A stretch of 64,000 nt of DNA, taken from the NCBI RefSeq assembly GCF_905147365.1, contig NC_056410.1, positions 1,029,501-1,093,500 on the forward strand. The letters run 5' to 3'. A model generated the notes under the pieces. The model did no database searches. It was not told the DNA's origin and worked only from the letters and a program-made list of their open reading frames with translations. Shown one piece after another: positions 34,401 to 43,576 of the stretch. The stretch is from Aricia agestis (taxonomy: Eukaryota > Arthropoda > Insecta > Lepidoptera > Lycaenidae). The number at the start of each line of letters is the position of its first letter. Within the stretch, counting starts at the first letter, position 1. The position numbers and the translations under genes were made by a program.

Positions 34401-37400
34401 TATTCGCCGTCTTTATATTTCTCTTGTAAGGAGCCGACTGGACTATGCTAGCTTTATATATTATGGTAGTTGTGCTAAAACACATCTTAAAAAGCTCGAT
34501 ATTCTACAAAACAGAGCGTTGAGAATATGTGGCTCTTTTATACGTAGCACTCCAGTGTTTGTTATGCAGAGTGAACTCTCCATTTCTCCCTTACATATAC
34601 GTAGGTACGTGTTGGCGAGTAGATTCTTGCTTAAATTTAAGTCTAGACTAGGCAACGATTTGTTATATTCTTTAGATCAGTTAAATTTAGTACGAAATTA
34701 TTTTAGCAACACTAATCTCCCAATTCTAGCACAAATTAACTTTGAATGGAGTAATATTAATGTATATGTAAGTGAAAAGTTAGAGGCGTATTCGTTAAAC
34801 ACATGGGTGTCTTCAATAGATGTCGAAGAACTTATTGTCTATAAAGTTGGCGATATGGCTCCAAAACGGAGCTTTACTGATTCTGAACTTAAAAATATTT
34901 TTTTGCAATTCATATCTGATAATTATTCTGATTGTTACAAATTATATACGGATGGCTCTAAATGTACTCAAGGTGTTGGAGCTGCCTTCTTCGATCCCCA
35001 ATTAAACGTTTCACAGAAGTTTAAATTACATAGAGATAATAATATAATGACCGCTGAACTTTTAGCTATTAAAGAATCACTAACATATGTTAAAAACTTG
35101 AATACCAATAACAGCATAGTTATTTTATCAGATTCGAAAAGTGCTCTCCAACATCTTCGTCGGTGTGCCACTAAACAAAGTGGCTCTCCGATAGCTTTCG
35201 AAGCTTTGGATTTACTCCGGCATGTTTCTGGAAAAGTTTCAATTAAACTACAATGGGTTCCAGCCCATGTCGGTTTGATTGGAAATGAAACTGCGGATGC
35301 GCTTGCCAAGAGTGCAGTTATGGATGGTCCCGTGGTCTGTACTAAACCTTTTGTAAATGAGATCCATCATCAGATTAAGCAGAAGGCGCTCGAAAAATGG
35401 GAATACCATTTTGGTGAGGAACTACAAAGAGGTGTTGGAATTTGGTACGGAACCATCCAGAATAAGCCAGTGTGGGAGCCATGGTTTATTTCGTGTAACT
35501 TGTCGAGAAACTTGTTGGTGTCAGCCTTTAGATTGCGATCTGGGCACATTCCAGCAAACCAATTTTGCCACTTGGTTGGAATTAAGCCTTCGCCTAATTG
35601 CGATGTGTGCGAGAAGCCGGAAGACCTGTATCATGTTTTGCTGGAGTGTGCTCGGACTGCAGAGCTAAGATCAAGGCTCTTAGGTGACTTTGGCTGCCTG
35701 CACTATGGACGGATCAACAGTGTACTTTCGGAGCCGTTGTCCCCAGAGGCAATCAAATTATATAATTATTTGGATCTTTCCCTTTTGTAGGGAACACTGT
35801 GTTCACCTATGAGGCTGACATTGTCACTGTGTGTTAAAAGCCTCTGTAAAATAAAAAAAGATTAAAAAAAAAAAAAAAAAAAACTACGTTGCGCCAGACA
35901 TAACAGTAATATTAGTACAGATAGTGTGGAACTATGGATATTTTATAAATAATCATGATAAACACGTTATGCAGTAATTTAGTAAAAGAAAAAATATTTT
36001 GTAGTAAGCGTGGTAATTCGAATATAATCTTCCATACCTATGGACGATTAATCAATCAAGAACAAATCTAGAAAAACGAATAGCATATATCAGCCACGAC
36101 ACAAATTTCGCGTTATGGTCTTTTTGTGATTGCCAGAACGCGTCGTGGCCGTTTTCATTAGAGCCACGACGCCAATTTCGCGTCGTGGCTGTTTCGCTGT
36201 GGCCGCAACGCGTTGTGAGCCATTTTTTCGCTCATTGAGCGATTTCGGTCTTTGAGCGTAACATATCTGGGGGCACGGGAGTGCCCCCGCCAAGATGAGC
36301 CAAGCGAAGCGCGCAAGGGCACTACCTACCTTTTCTCGAAACGTTTCGTCGTATTTTTGAACCCTCGTAACTTTGGTTTGAATAATGCCAGATAGTTGAA
36401 AATTTTAAGATATAATGACATGGGTATAGTTATTAAATGCGCAAATTTTTAATATCGTAGCTATTATACTTTAGATTTTATAGGTGTCCAAAAATCCACA
36501 ATTTGGTCACTGACTCATCGATCATCAAAACTGTTAGGGTACTTCCTGAAGTCTTAGAAAGCTGAAATTTGGTATGTAACATAATATAAGTACTGAAACA
36601 ACATAAAAATTATCAAACCCAACTTAACCTATAGGTATCCGTACCATATAAGCCCCCCTTAATTTTTTATTTTATTTTAATATTATTATTAAATATTAAA
36701 GTAGACATATAACTAAGGACTTTGAGAAAAAATCAAGTACCTACCTGTTGCCATTATTTATATAGAGCAAAAAAGGCCAAAAAAATCACGTTTGTTGTAT
36801 GGGAGCCCCCCTTAAATATAAATTTCATTTTGTTTTTAGTATTTTTTGTTACAGCGGCAACAGATATACATAAGCTGTGAAAATTTCAACTCTCTAGCTA
36901 TTACCGTTCTTAAGTTACAGCCTGGAGACAGACAGACGGACAGACATCGAAGTCTCAGTAATAGGGTCCCGTTTCTACCCTATGGGTACGGAACCCTAAA
37001 AAATGAACCAAAAGAAAAAACAACGTAAACCAGCTTACAAAAAGAAATGCAATCCCACCAAAAACATTTTCATGTAAAAATGTTGCCAAGATGAGAACAT
37101 AATATTATAGTTCGTCGTGTCAAAAAGTAGTGAGATCTCATGTAGAGCCAAGTTTCTAACCTTACATGCTCAACCCTAAATCTAAAAACCTTAATTTTAC
37201 TCAAAACACTATATATATATATTATATACAAGAATTGCTCGTTTAAAGATATAAGATATTGTTAGGCCAAAGCTTATAAGGCTTCTTCCTATTTCATCCC
37301 GGTCGGATTTGAGAACTCCCTGAAGGTTTCTTCTAAAATTAAGTTCTATACGAGTATTACGAGTATTGTATCTAGCTACATCTATCACGTACTATTTTAG

Positions 37401-38244
37401 AATATCAAATCAAAACGAAATTTATAATAATCTGTAAGTAGTAATTTATTCTAATGCGAGGAAGAATCGTAGCTAATGTAGTGACTTAAGCCTGCACGGA
37501 ATCACATAATCTGTAACACCGCAAGGAGTCCAAGTGCGTGAACTCACCCAGCACCTGCGAGGTGGGCTCGTCGTTGATGAAGGTGTGCTGCATCATATCC
37601 AGGCAAGCCTCCTTGTACTGCTCTTCTAGATCTCGGATTTGGTACCTGGAATGTCCAATATTTAAAATTGTACAAGGTACTGTAGTTGACCGAGCTATAA
37701 GGAAAAGTTGGTAGGATCAAATAAATTCTCCATTTTTTTAAGAAATAATAACAGAGTGCTAACCTCTAGGATCGGTCATCGGTTTTATTTAAAGAAGTAA
37801 GTAATCAGGGCTCCCGCTACCATATTATGTGCAACGTGTGCAATGCACACGGGTGCCATACTCTAGGGGCGCTATCTTTAGGGGCGCCAAAACCAAGGAC
37901 CCAAAAATTTTGCCTAAAGCTAAAGGGGCGCCAAAATCCTTTTTTTGCACACAGGCGCCAATAGCCCTTACGGGGGCCCTGTAACGTAATGGTAAGTTCT
38001 AGCTAAAATTCATCAAGCCGCGCAGGCTGCGGAGCGTGCCAGACAATAAATTTACACAACCATACATACACTGTAGACACTCTCGAAATACATATTAACC
38101 GTCCTGAGTCCTGCGTCCTGACGCAGCGGGATAGAATAATACTGTACAGTGTACTTACATTCTCGCAGGCTTCCCGGGGTTTTCCTTGCCCCTAAACCTC
38201 ATCCACACGCGGCCGAGGGGCACACTCTCTGGTCTTTTCCACAT
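22281..38244 (-). CDS. GNAT-fold N-acetyltransferase, arylalkylamine N-acetyltransferase-like, 5 coding exons
   Basis: Exons in coding order are 38244-38159, 37645-37548, 24457-24285, 23486-23320 and 22488-22281. They total 732 nt, giving 243 aa plus stop, and every junction is GT-AG and in phase. The protein begins MWKRPESVPLGRVWMRFRG. The acetyl-CoA pyrophosphate-binding motif A of GNAT enzymes is seen as VLPAHRGQNIGARLLEA (about residues 210-226 from the C-terminal side of exon 4), followed by YELCKAFN and a C-terminal block ending ALYMGIKYDIDNT. Insect AANAT-like enzymes transfer acetyl from acetyl-CoA to arylalkylamines such as dopamine, serotonin or octopamine, serving sclerotisation and amine inactivation. 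The substrate of this paralogue cannot be read from sequence. There is no signal peptide, so it is probably cytosolic. Coding intron 2 is about 13 kb because of nested transposons. A 5' non-coding exon probably lies upstream. Confidence 0.9.
22591..22630. repeat. 16-bp perfect hairpin in the acetyltransferase intron
   Basis: aagataaaaactaggc and its inverse are separated by 8 nt. Confidence 0.8.
22697..23192. repeat. Harbinger-type MITE, copy with inserted LINE tail
   Basis: Ends cggccgttcccaatatt and its inverse, flanked by TTA on both sides. The middle (about 22757-23104) is an unrelated insertion ending gcggacgaagtcgcgggtaa, a LINE-tail motif. Confidence 0.75.
23320..23486 (-). CDS. N-acetyltransferase coding exon 4 (acetyl-CoA motif A)
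   Basis: Starts FKGVAWLKLLKMFSVVEG and carries the RGQNIGA turn of the GNAT fold. Donor gtatgtta. A longer antisense-looking reading of the same segment is only a shadow in another frame. Confidence 0.92.
23765..24000 (+). repeat. LINE-type tail repeat
   Basis: Contains gatgacgcccgcaactccgc, gggaaccgtacatttttccg and the end tttataatattagtatgg. An inverted relative is at 51915-52110. Confidence 0.6.
24285..24457 (-). CDS. N-acetyltransferase coding exon 3
   Basis: Reads VKDDLVSMAEIRANWENILR through PADLVAFNMVIV to PDDNIE. Acceptor cttccag, donor gtgagtta, ending in phase 0. Confidence 0.9.
24591..24905. repeat. MITE G copy split by the Harbinger MITE
   Basis: Flanking halves (agcatggcgacagtagaaat... 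and ...gcggctagccgcgaa) match the continuous element at 52778-52978, showing the order of insertion. Confidence 0.7.
24648..24804. repeat. Harbinger-type MITE, intact copy
   Basis: 157 bp, nearly all inverted repeat (arms over 60 bp), ends cggccgttcccaatatt, TAA duplicated at 24645-24647 and 24805-24807. The TWA target fits PIF/Harbinger. Confidence 0.82.
24945..25177 (+). repeat. Dispersed repeat C, copy 1
   Basis: Ends gcgcgagtccgactcgcact-tggccga. Related copies are at 36590-37002 (-) and 46489-46934 (+). Confidence 0.7.
25990..26820 (-). pseudogene. 3' end of a Jockey/CR1-like LINE
   Basis: Minus-strand ORF 26767-26306 gives SYGILLWGN, IFVLQKRAIRSIYK, NTRNRHKLEIPVIRLSK and FKKVIKERL. 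This is the conserved tail after the RT domain in Jockey/CR1-type LINEs. The frame extends upstream to about 26820 (ARLVYFSYFHSR), where it is truncated. A 3' UTR follows to a short (TTTA)n-type tail at about 25990-26020. Confidence 0.75.
26945..27321 (+). repeat. Foldback element, left arm
   Basis: About 377 bp, starting atatgttacgct and running to ggcgcaacgt. Its inverse is 35883-36266 with scattered differences. The arm contains the CG-rich palindrome CACGACGCGAAATTCGCGTCGTG and a second diverged copy of it. Confidence 0.85.
27703..29310 (+). CDS. LINE ORF1 (gag-like, CCHC zinc knuckles)
   Basis: 535 aa. The N-terminus is acidic. A middle domain (about residues 105-260) looks like the RRM-like region of arthropod LINE ORF1 proteins. 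Three Cys/His knuckles begin at residue ~266: CSKCWRYGHVNQIC, then CPKCSGKHENC, then CVNCKGNHLSF. The C-terminal third is basic and Ser/Lys rich. The protein should coat the LINE RNA. The ORF is intact. Its last 11 nt overlap the ATG of ORF2 (29300), which suggests coupled translation. Confidence 0.85.
   Translation: MSEPEEEGAMEPALNEMAAEAVNIIVLESGEYEGEVDLEWDDAGMSVGHNNLDDVGSEAMLQPGKKRRLAGSSPEPLADDGFTLVTRYKRRNLQRTPPSASPNPPANLRNNFEVSITAKTDFLLKQLAFAKLLAKYNIQGIETIKYKSPFKLLIKFKSELDANNFLNNKITQDYEWVCRNTNELHYCYGVVRDIDIDIEDKELKEIFECDTKILSIKRLLRKDSDGKWIKSETIRIGFEGSNLPEFIKAYGCRMAVDSYMYPVTQCSKCWRYGHVNQICPSKTPICPKCSGKHENCETKSYRCVNCKGNHLSFMKSACPVFKKERNIRIYMGNHMCSYKFALNKMKEETLNKTSTRLEPEMPFDKPIISHARTDGASAPTYRDVTVGDYAAVETLHDSDDDIMELDECVSMMPYQESSTTTEFKKKNKNKSRKKSLDVRRDNEDVFHTFQITSAEIHTENKQVEKSSSSTNRKERKRLLERILDKIREVFVAEGSLKDKFKMLIEFFWSEVVDVLQEYLNFETVLKFMGRNNNGQ
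29300..31196 (+). pseudogene. LINE ORF2 5' part: endonuclease and RT fingers/palm
   Basis: Starts MASNINFLHSGINIFQWNAN. The APE-type endonuclease shows FQWNANSLK, VSETWLSS, VYCPPSI-like AVYCPPSIS, GDFNAHH and GSDHLVLKL. A one-base frameshift occurs near 29855 (after RVKWV), shifting the rest to another frame. The RT part has the first catalytic aspartate in CFIDIENAYNNV and reaches NQGLAQGD, where the R1-like LINE interrupts it, between palm motifs B and C. No full-length ORF2 product is possible. Confidence 0.85.
31055..31196 (+). repeat. 142-bp target-site duplication, left copy
   Basis: Matches 33819-33960 with two differences seen (near 31139 and 31155). It lies in the RT domain of the host LINE. 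Confidence 0.92.
31197..33455 (+). pseudogene. R1-like ORF2 fragment: reverse transcriptase and C-terminal zinc motif
   Basis: Open in one frame from the truncation point to TAA at 33453-33455, about 750 codons with no stop. A nominal start at 31348 (GTG) is only an artefact. RT motifs seen are TAPGPDGIPG, SFDIANAFNTL, GVPQGSVLGPLLWN and CYADDTFML, so the catalytic Asp residues are intact. The C-terminal motif is CHHCDHGDDTAQHTLEDC. The endonuclease is missing, so the copy was dead on arrival, but the lack of stops shows it is young. The protein matches R1-clade elements of arthropods. Unlike true R1 it is not in 28S rDNA. Confidence 0.88.
31197..33818 (+). mobile_element. 5'-truncated R1-clade LINE with poly(A)
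   Basis: A GC-rich block in an AT-rich setting. It begins inside the linker between endonuclease and RT of its own ORF2, and ends with a 3' UTR (33456-33798) and A tract (about 33799-33818). It is flanked by a 142-bp direct duplication of the host LINE. Confidence 0.9.
33819..33960 (+). repeat. 142-bp target-site duplication, right copy
   Basis: Directly follows the poly(A) of the R1-like LINE and continues into the rest of the host ORF2. Confidence 0.92.
33961..35790 (+). pseudogene. LINE ORF2 3' part: RT motif C, RNase H, C-terminal Cys/His
   Basis: Resumes with PLSPSLFNIATRG and contains the catalytic YADD (NSQYADDFVLY). It then has RNase H with DGSKCTQGVGAAF, MTAELLAIKESL, LSDSKSALQHL and WVPAHVGLIGNETADALAK, so all acidic residues are present. 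The terminal motif is CDVCEKPEDLYHVLLEC. The frame is open from inside the duplicated target (33819) to TAG at 35788. Its apparent start further upstream lies in the 3' UTR of the inserted LINE and is spurious. Confidence 0.87.
35883..36266 (-). repeat. Foldback element, right arm
   Basis: Inverse of the left arm, ending agcgtaacatat. Without the LINE the foldback would be roughly 900 bp, with a spacer of about 130 bp. Confidence 0.85.
36590..37002 (-). repeat. Dispersed repeat C, copy 2
   Basis: Inverted, including the gacagacagacggacagac stretch and the end ggtacggaaccctaaa. Confidence 0.7.
37003..37547. other. Intron sequence of the N-acetyltransferase
   Basis: No further TE boundary or exon recognised between repeat C and coding exon 2. 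Confidence 0.5.
37548..37645 (-). CDS. N-acetyltransferase coding exon 2
   Basis: Reads YQIRDLEEQYKEACLDMMQH and then FINDEPTSQVL. Acceptor attccag and donor gtgagttc; phases match both neighbours. Confidence 0.9.
37806..37981. repeat. hAT-like MITE, 176 bp
   Basis: Ends cagggctcccg / cgggggccctg and contains gcacacgggtgcc, a motif shared with the larger hAT-like element at 38.8-40.5 kb. It sits in coding intron 1. Confidence 0.6.
38159..38244 (-). CDS. N-acetyltransferase coding exon 1
   Basis: The acceptor (tttgtag) lies at 38253-38259, so 8 nt of 5' UTR precede the ATG at 38244-38242. The frame is also open back to the acceptor, so a start in an upstream exon is possible. It encodes 28 residues plus two bases, with donor gtaagtac. 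Confidence 0.85.
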
Positions 38245-38806
38245 CACTCCACCTACAAAACAAAATAATATTAACTTTTAACATAATTTAACTTGCCTTT
38301 AATTGGTCTAAAATTAAACACTGGAAGATTTTAGGTTAGATTTTTATGGCACATTGAAATGTTAATCTATTTTGCACAAAACGGAATGTAAAATGACGAT
38401 TTGGTATTCAAATTGACGAAAATTACCGAATAAATAAATGCACGTAACGGAGGCTAGACATTTTCACGGTTTTTCGGCGGAGTGCAGCCGACCCCAGCTG
38501 TGACCTAGCGTAAAAGGAACGCATCATGGCTACCACACGTCAAACAAAATATCTTCATCTACCCTCATTGGAAAAAAGAGGAAAAAATAACTAAAACTTC
38601 CATCAAACAAACGCTGTCATTGATGCAAACATAATAATATTAAGCCTAGTCTACACTCTTGAATAAAGCAGAAAATTTAAATAAACAGAAATGCGATGAA
38701 ATTGAAATTTATTCGCGGTAGTCGTTGCATGAGAAAACTTAAACGGATAGCTCATAAGACGAAATAACATAAGTCCTTGATGTTGTTTCGTGTTATGTAT
38801 GAGAAC

Positions 38807-40545
38807 CAGGGGCGTCTTTCCTTTAGGTGCAGGGTGTGCGTTGCACACGGGCGCCGCGGTCCTAGCGGCGCCGAGCGGCCCGAGCGCCGCTCGCAACTTG
38901 GCGCGTGCCCGCGTTGGCCGGCCACCACGCTTTAATGGCCAACTTTAAAAGAATTCCAGTTTGCATACATTTTGTGAAGCATCTGCAGCTCTTCGTATAT
39001 TTATCGAATTACAGCAAAGCAACTAGCAAGAAGCGCCTCGAGCAACATAAATATAACCTTTTTTTCAACGTGAAATGAATAATAAAACACATAAATGAAG
39101 ATTATATTTGTCGTCAAGATGGGCGCCAAAATTAGAGCCGCGTGACTCACGTCAGGCTGGATTTACATGCGTCCGCGCGTAAGCGTGGTTTCGCTGCTAA
39201 ACTACAAGATCACAAGCAAAATGTACTCTAATGAAAAATGCAGCCTACGCCCTCCGTGCCTCGTTCTCATGGGATCTGTGTATTAATTTGCTTTTCGCTC
39301 TCTTTATGCAGCCTCCGTTTGCGACATAACAGTTTCGCAGAGGGCTACTGTATCTCAATAAGTAGTAAGGTCCAATCCAGGCGCAAAAGTCAGCCTGTTG
39401 CTCAGCCCAAGCTGAGCGTCCAATAAGCGTATGCTGCGCTGTATTGTCTTTCTCAGGCTGTGGTGGCACCTAGGCGACGGTTTTCTCCTGTCCATATGGT
39501 CCAGGTAATGGCCGAAGGTAAGGGCGCCCCTTGAATCGATCGAAGGATCGCTTTCACAGTTCGGCGGCCGGAATTTGGGGACGCCATCTGGTCTTGCCAG
39601 GTGCGTATTGTAATGACATGCGCCTGGTGGCACCATCAGGTTGCCAGATCTGGTAGCACCCGTTCTCCTCGCTTTTTAAACTCGGCTGTGTGTTGATACA
39701 CCCTCCGACAACACGCGAGCCTCCAGACCCCACTAAGGGGACTCTGTCAGCGCCAACGCCGCTTCGCCAGCTAACGGTTCGATGGCAGCGTAGTATCCGC
39801 AGCGCTAACGCATGCTGCGGGCTTCTGAGCAGCTGTCTATTCCGGGCTCTTATGTGTTCCGCCCAAACAGGACTGCAGAACCCCTGTATAAAGCCATCTG
39901 CAGGTGGGCCATGGACCACAGATTATGGCAGAAGGCAATTCAGAGCCATCGCCATCTTCTTTAGTTTTAATGCCAATCGACGAAAATGAGGGTTATTAAA
40001 ATTTCATTCAGAATCAAGGACCAAACCCAAGCACTGCATTTCAGCGCCGATCGGCACACTCTCTTCCACATCTCTGCGACGCGCCCATAGAAAAACACAT
40101 CTTTTCGACTGTGACTAGTGGTCTGGTCTTCAAAAAAGTAAAAAGTATTAACTTTTTGGTAGTTGACGGGCTTACGGCTCACTCACTAGCGGAATATTAA
40201 CTTTATGGGCTCACCTCATATTTATTCTGGTCATAGACAGGTCTTAGATGACATTCATTATAATCTCTATGCTAGAGATTTGAAATTCTCAGATTAATAG
40301 TTTTTTGCCTATCTTTGCTTTAAGCCTTCGTGCGCGAGTCCGACTCATGCTTGGCCGTTTGCCGATTGGCTGAACCAAAAGTGGCGCCCTTCTATTTTTT
40401 ATTTAGAAGGGCGCCGCTTTTGGTTTTCGCGCCAACTGAAAGTTTGACTGGGACCGGCACTGGTACCCATTTGATTTTGACCACTTGCAAGGGGCGCTAG
40501 GGTAATATTTGCACACGGGCGCCACATGGGCTTGAGACGGCCCTG
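38807..40545. mobile_element. hAT-like composite element
   Basis: Ends CAGGGGCGTCT and AGACGGCCCTG (one mismatch) are flanked by a perfect 8-bp duplication ATGAGAAC (38799-38806 and 40546-40553). The length and 8-bp TSD fit hAT. No transposase is present. The interior carries an R1-like fragment, a piece of repeat C and a gggcgcc-rich foldback. Confidence 0.82.
39240..39960 (-). pseudogene. R1-like LINE fragment inside the hAT composite
   Basis: Minus-strand frames give SPVWAEHIRARNRQLLRSPQ, LALRILRCHRTVS, FGHYLDHMDRRKP and NTAQHTLIGRSAWAEQ. They parallel PVWADHLNTQSRALLRSPQ and DTAQHTLEDCPAWAEQ in the R1-like element at 31-33 kb. Several frameshifts and lost Cys residues mark an old copy. 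Confidence 0.75.
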
Positions 40546-40686
40546 ATGAGAACCGGTTTATAATAAGAATATGTAAATGTTACGTACTATCTACATCACA
40601 TACAACAAATAAGATGCAGAATTTCTGAAATAAACGTGCACTGTTATTAACTTATTAGAATTTAATAGACAATATTCACTCACCAG

Positions 40687-40770
40687 TCTTACAGCTGTTT
40701 ACGAGGAAAACGCTACCGCACGAGGTAGCAGGCGCGTGCGCTGTGTACGTATTCGCGAGAACAAAATGTA
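40687..40770 (-). other. Possible 5' non-coding exon of the N-acetyltransferase
   Basis: On the minus strand a GC-richer stretch ends with a strong donor (ACTG then gtgagtga) 2.4 kb upstream of the first coding acceptor. No in-frame ATG is seen. It is assigned to this gene only by position, and the TSS is unknown. Confidence 0.35.
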
Positions 40771-41176
40771 CCTTATCGGAACGTGATAAAACATAAGCGA
40801 GTTGTATATTAGTTACGGATACTAGATACTGACGCTATGGACTCTCGCGTTTCCAAGGTCTTACGACACGTCACTATGTTTTTGCGTGCTTTTTTGTGTA
40901 CAATTTACATTAGCCGGATTATCATGTTCAGACTCTTATTTGAGATTTAAATTATTTATTATTGAAGATATTATTTAAATAATGTGTAAAGTGAAATTGA
41001 GAAAATTGTATCTAACCACTGACATAGTAGTACTACGTACTAGACTCGACAACGCAACGCAATGCTTGGTCACATTCAACATAATCTATATAGCAGCAGT
41101 GCACTTAGTCGCCCGCGAGCTCTTCTGCGCGCCAGACGTACCACAATCAAAAAGGAAACCAAAAAAAGTCGCAAAA

Positions 41177-41260
41177 ATGCTTAGTTGTGGGTTAATGTAC
41201 AGCAAAAATGATTCCAGTAACACTTCCAAATGCAACGGAATAACATTTCATCGATATTAG
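41177..41260 (+). pseudogene. Possible THAP-domain fragment
   Basis: Within a 92-codon ORF (40982-41260) the C-terminus reads SCGLMYSKNDSSNTSKCNGI, then TFHRY. This resembles the start of a C2CH THAP zinc finger, but the second Cys and downstream part are missing. It may be a remnant of a P-element/THAP transposon or gene exon. The rest of the ORF is not recognised. Confidence 0.3.
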
Positions 41261-42449
41261 CATTCTTATTTAATTATTTTCAATTAAAATACGAACATTC
41301 AATTACTAGGCGAAGACGCGCGCCATTTTGCATTGTCATAGAGTAGTAGATTCAGAGTGTAATGTAGGCAGAATACAGATCTATGATAAGACGACGATGA
41401 ATGAAGTACTTACTCACGTAGACGAGTTTGTGTTTTCGTAATATGTATTTAAAATATTACGTACATTATACATGCGTACATTATAATAATTTTATTATGG
41501 TATATATTTGAAAATATTTAAGTACTTTAAATAAGGTAATTAGCTATAGTGGACTATGGATCCATATTAATTAAATTTTTTATAAAAAAGTGAATTTTAT
41601 TTTTATTTTATCCACTTACTCAAATAGATTCTGCATTCATTCGAGTGTAGGCACAAAACTGTGTCACTTCTGCGGTACTGACCTATAGCAATCACCGCCA
41701 CGCCTCCCACCCCGCTCATGCCTCAAGTGCGACATGTTTTTTGTTTGCAATAGCTGCTCTAGTACGTAGTACTTACTACCTCAGTGTATCTAACAAATCA
41801 AAAGGCAAAAGTTATGAGCGTGTCACCAAAAATACATACTTATAAGTAGGTCTAGATAATAGGTATGCGGTTACAACATTATTACAATCCTTGGATTTAA
41901 TGCATTATTCGTCTTTATTTGGCCTTTCTAAGGTTTTTAGTTACTTACATTACAAAAATAATTATGTAGCTGTACTGCTGTAGTCTACTAAAATAAAGCG
42001 TTATTTTGTCTGCACCGTGACTTACGACAATGGACACAGGGGCACTTCACCCATGTAAAGTGACTCTGCGGCCGTAATTGTTGTTCTTGGAGTAAGTGGC
42101 GACTGGCGTTTGTTATGCGTATGCAAATGTAAAACGCATTCATCATTTAAGAGACGTGTCTTCACCGTGACAGTGTCTCACAATTGGTCGCAAAGTGTGA
42201 CACTCTGCATGTGATATTTATGTGGAGTCACAGAATTGTGACGGGACAATAAATACTGAGAAAAAGTTTGACACGTCGTAAATTTTAGTTACTCGGTCCA
42301 AAATGTGCTGTATTGGGTCAAATTCTTTGAGCATATTTTTAAATAAATATGATTATTTTATCGTAACAAAACTCCAATAAACACTCTTTTACCTAAAGTG
42401 GCTGATTCATGCAAAAGTTTCAGATCTTTTCAGTTTCAGATAAATCTAT
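41261..42449. other. Unassigned sequence
   Basis: No ORF, exon or bounded repeat recognised. Confidence 0.4.
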
Positions 42450-42675
42450 ATATATAAAACTCAAAGGTGACTGACTTAAATGGTGATCTATCAACGCACA
42501 GCCCAAACCACTGGACCGATCGGGCTGAAATTTGGCATGCAGGTAGATGATATGACGTAGGCATCCGCTAAGAAAGGATTTTGATCAATTCTACCTCCAA
42601 GGGGTTAAATAGGGGATGAAAGTTTGTATATAATAATACCTTTTAACGCGAGCGAAGCCGCGGGCAAAAGCTCGT
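42450..42675 (+). repeat. Dispersed repeat E, copy 2
   Basis: Same sequence as 2651-2876, same orientation, few differences. Confidence 0.75.
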
Positions 42676-43030
42676 ATTTGATAATATTAATTAGACCAGC
42701 AGTCAAGTATAGGTATTATATGGCTACTACTATAATTACTGGCTAGAGACAAGCAGCATTTATAAGAGAACTAGACGACCCGGTGAACTTCGTATCACGT
42801 CCATCGTAATTTATACCTTCCCTGGACTTCTACAAACAATTATTTTGAAACTAAAATCAGTCAAATCCGTGCAGCCATTCTCGTTAATTATTATATAATT
42901 TTAGATAGATATAGAATATAGTTTCGATGATTCTAAGTTTCCTGCATACCTAATAGATCCCATGATCAAATTGCTACCTTGGTAATCGTAGCACCGGGCT
43001 TCAATAATATAGATGCACTATCAGAGAAGT

Positions 43031-43203
43031 TTGCCTAGGAATAGGCAGATGCGGCATCTACGTAGTTTGGTCGCATTACGTCAAACCCAGCCGACCATTT
43101 AAAGGTCTTTGCAGCCGACAGATCACAATAATAATAAATTAATGTTGAATTGACATGATCAGACCAAATGACGTAGGTCTGCCAACTGCCTAGGAATCAA
43201 TTT
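43031..43203. repeat. Probable MITE, TIR ttgcctaggaa
   Basis: Outer ttgcctaggaataggcag and inner tacgtagtttggtc pair imperfectly with gaccaaatgacgta and ctgcctaggaatcaa. Confidence 0.45.
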
Positions 43204-43576
43204 CCTCGATGGTACATAATATGTGCTTTAAAACAACAATAGGTATCTATAATTTTTCAAATCGCTTGACAAACTCAAATCTCGTTCTAAAAGACTATGA
43301 AAAGTACCAATAATAGGGTACTCATAACTCATTAATGGACGATGCATGGTATAAATTGACTTCGTTTTAAAGTCTGATTAAATTGTACCTATTCATCATT
43401 TTAGACTTTGGACTATGGTTGGGAGTCCTGAAATTACAAAACTTGTTTTAGAAGCCAAAATTGTCTTACACAAAGACTTGAAAAACAAACGCAATCTGTC
43501 AAACGCGAAAACTCTTGTTTATACGCAAGAAAAGCTTGTAAGCTCTTCGGATAAGCTTACGAGAAATCTGTGGAAA

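Larger units (their letters stand above)
27461..35882 (+). mobile_element. Full-length I-group non-LTR retrotransposon, interrupted by an R1-like LINE
   Basis: 5' UTR from about 27461, ORF1, ORF2 with endonuclease, RT and RNase H, then a poly(A) tail at 35864-35882. A duplication ACTACGTTGC occurs just before (27451-27460) and just after (35883-35892) the element. Without the inner insertion and one TSD copy it is about 5.66 kb, the size of a complete I-type element. RNase H after RT places it in the I group rather than Jockey or CR1. Confidence 0.87.
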
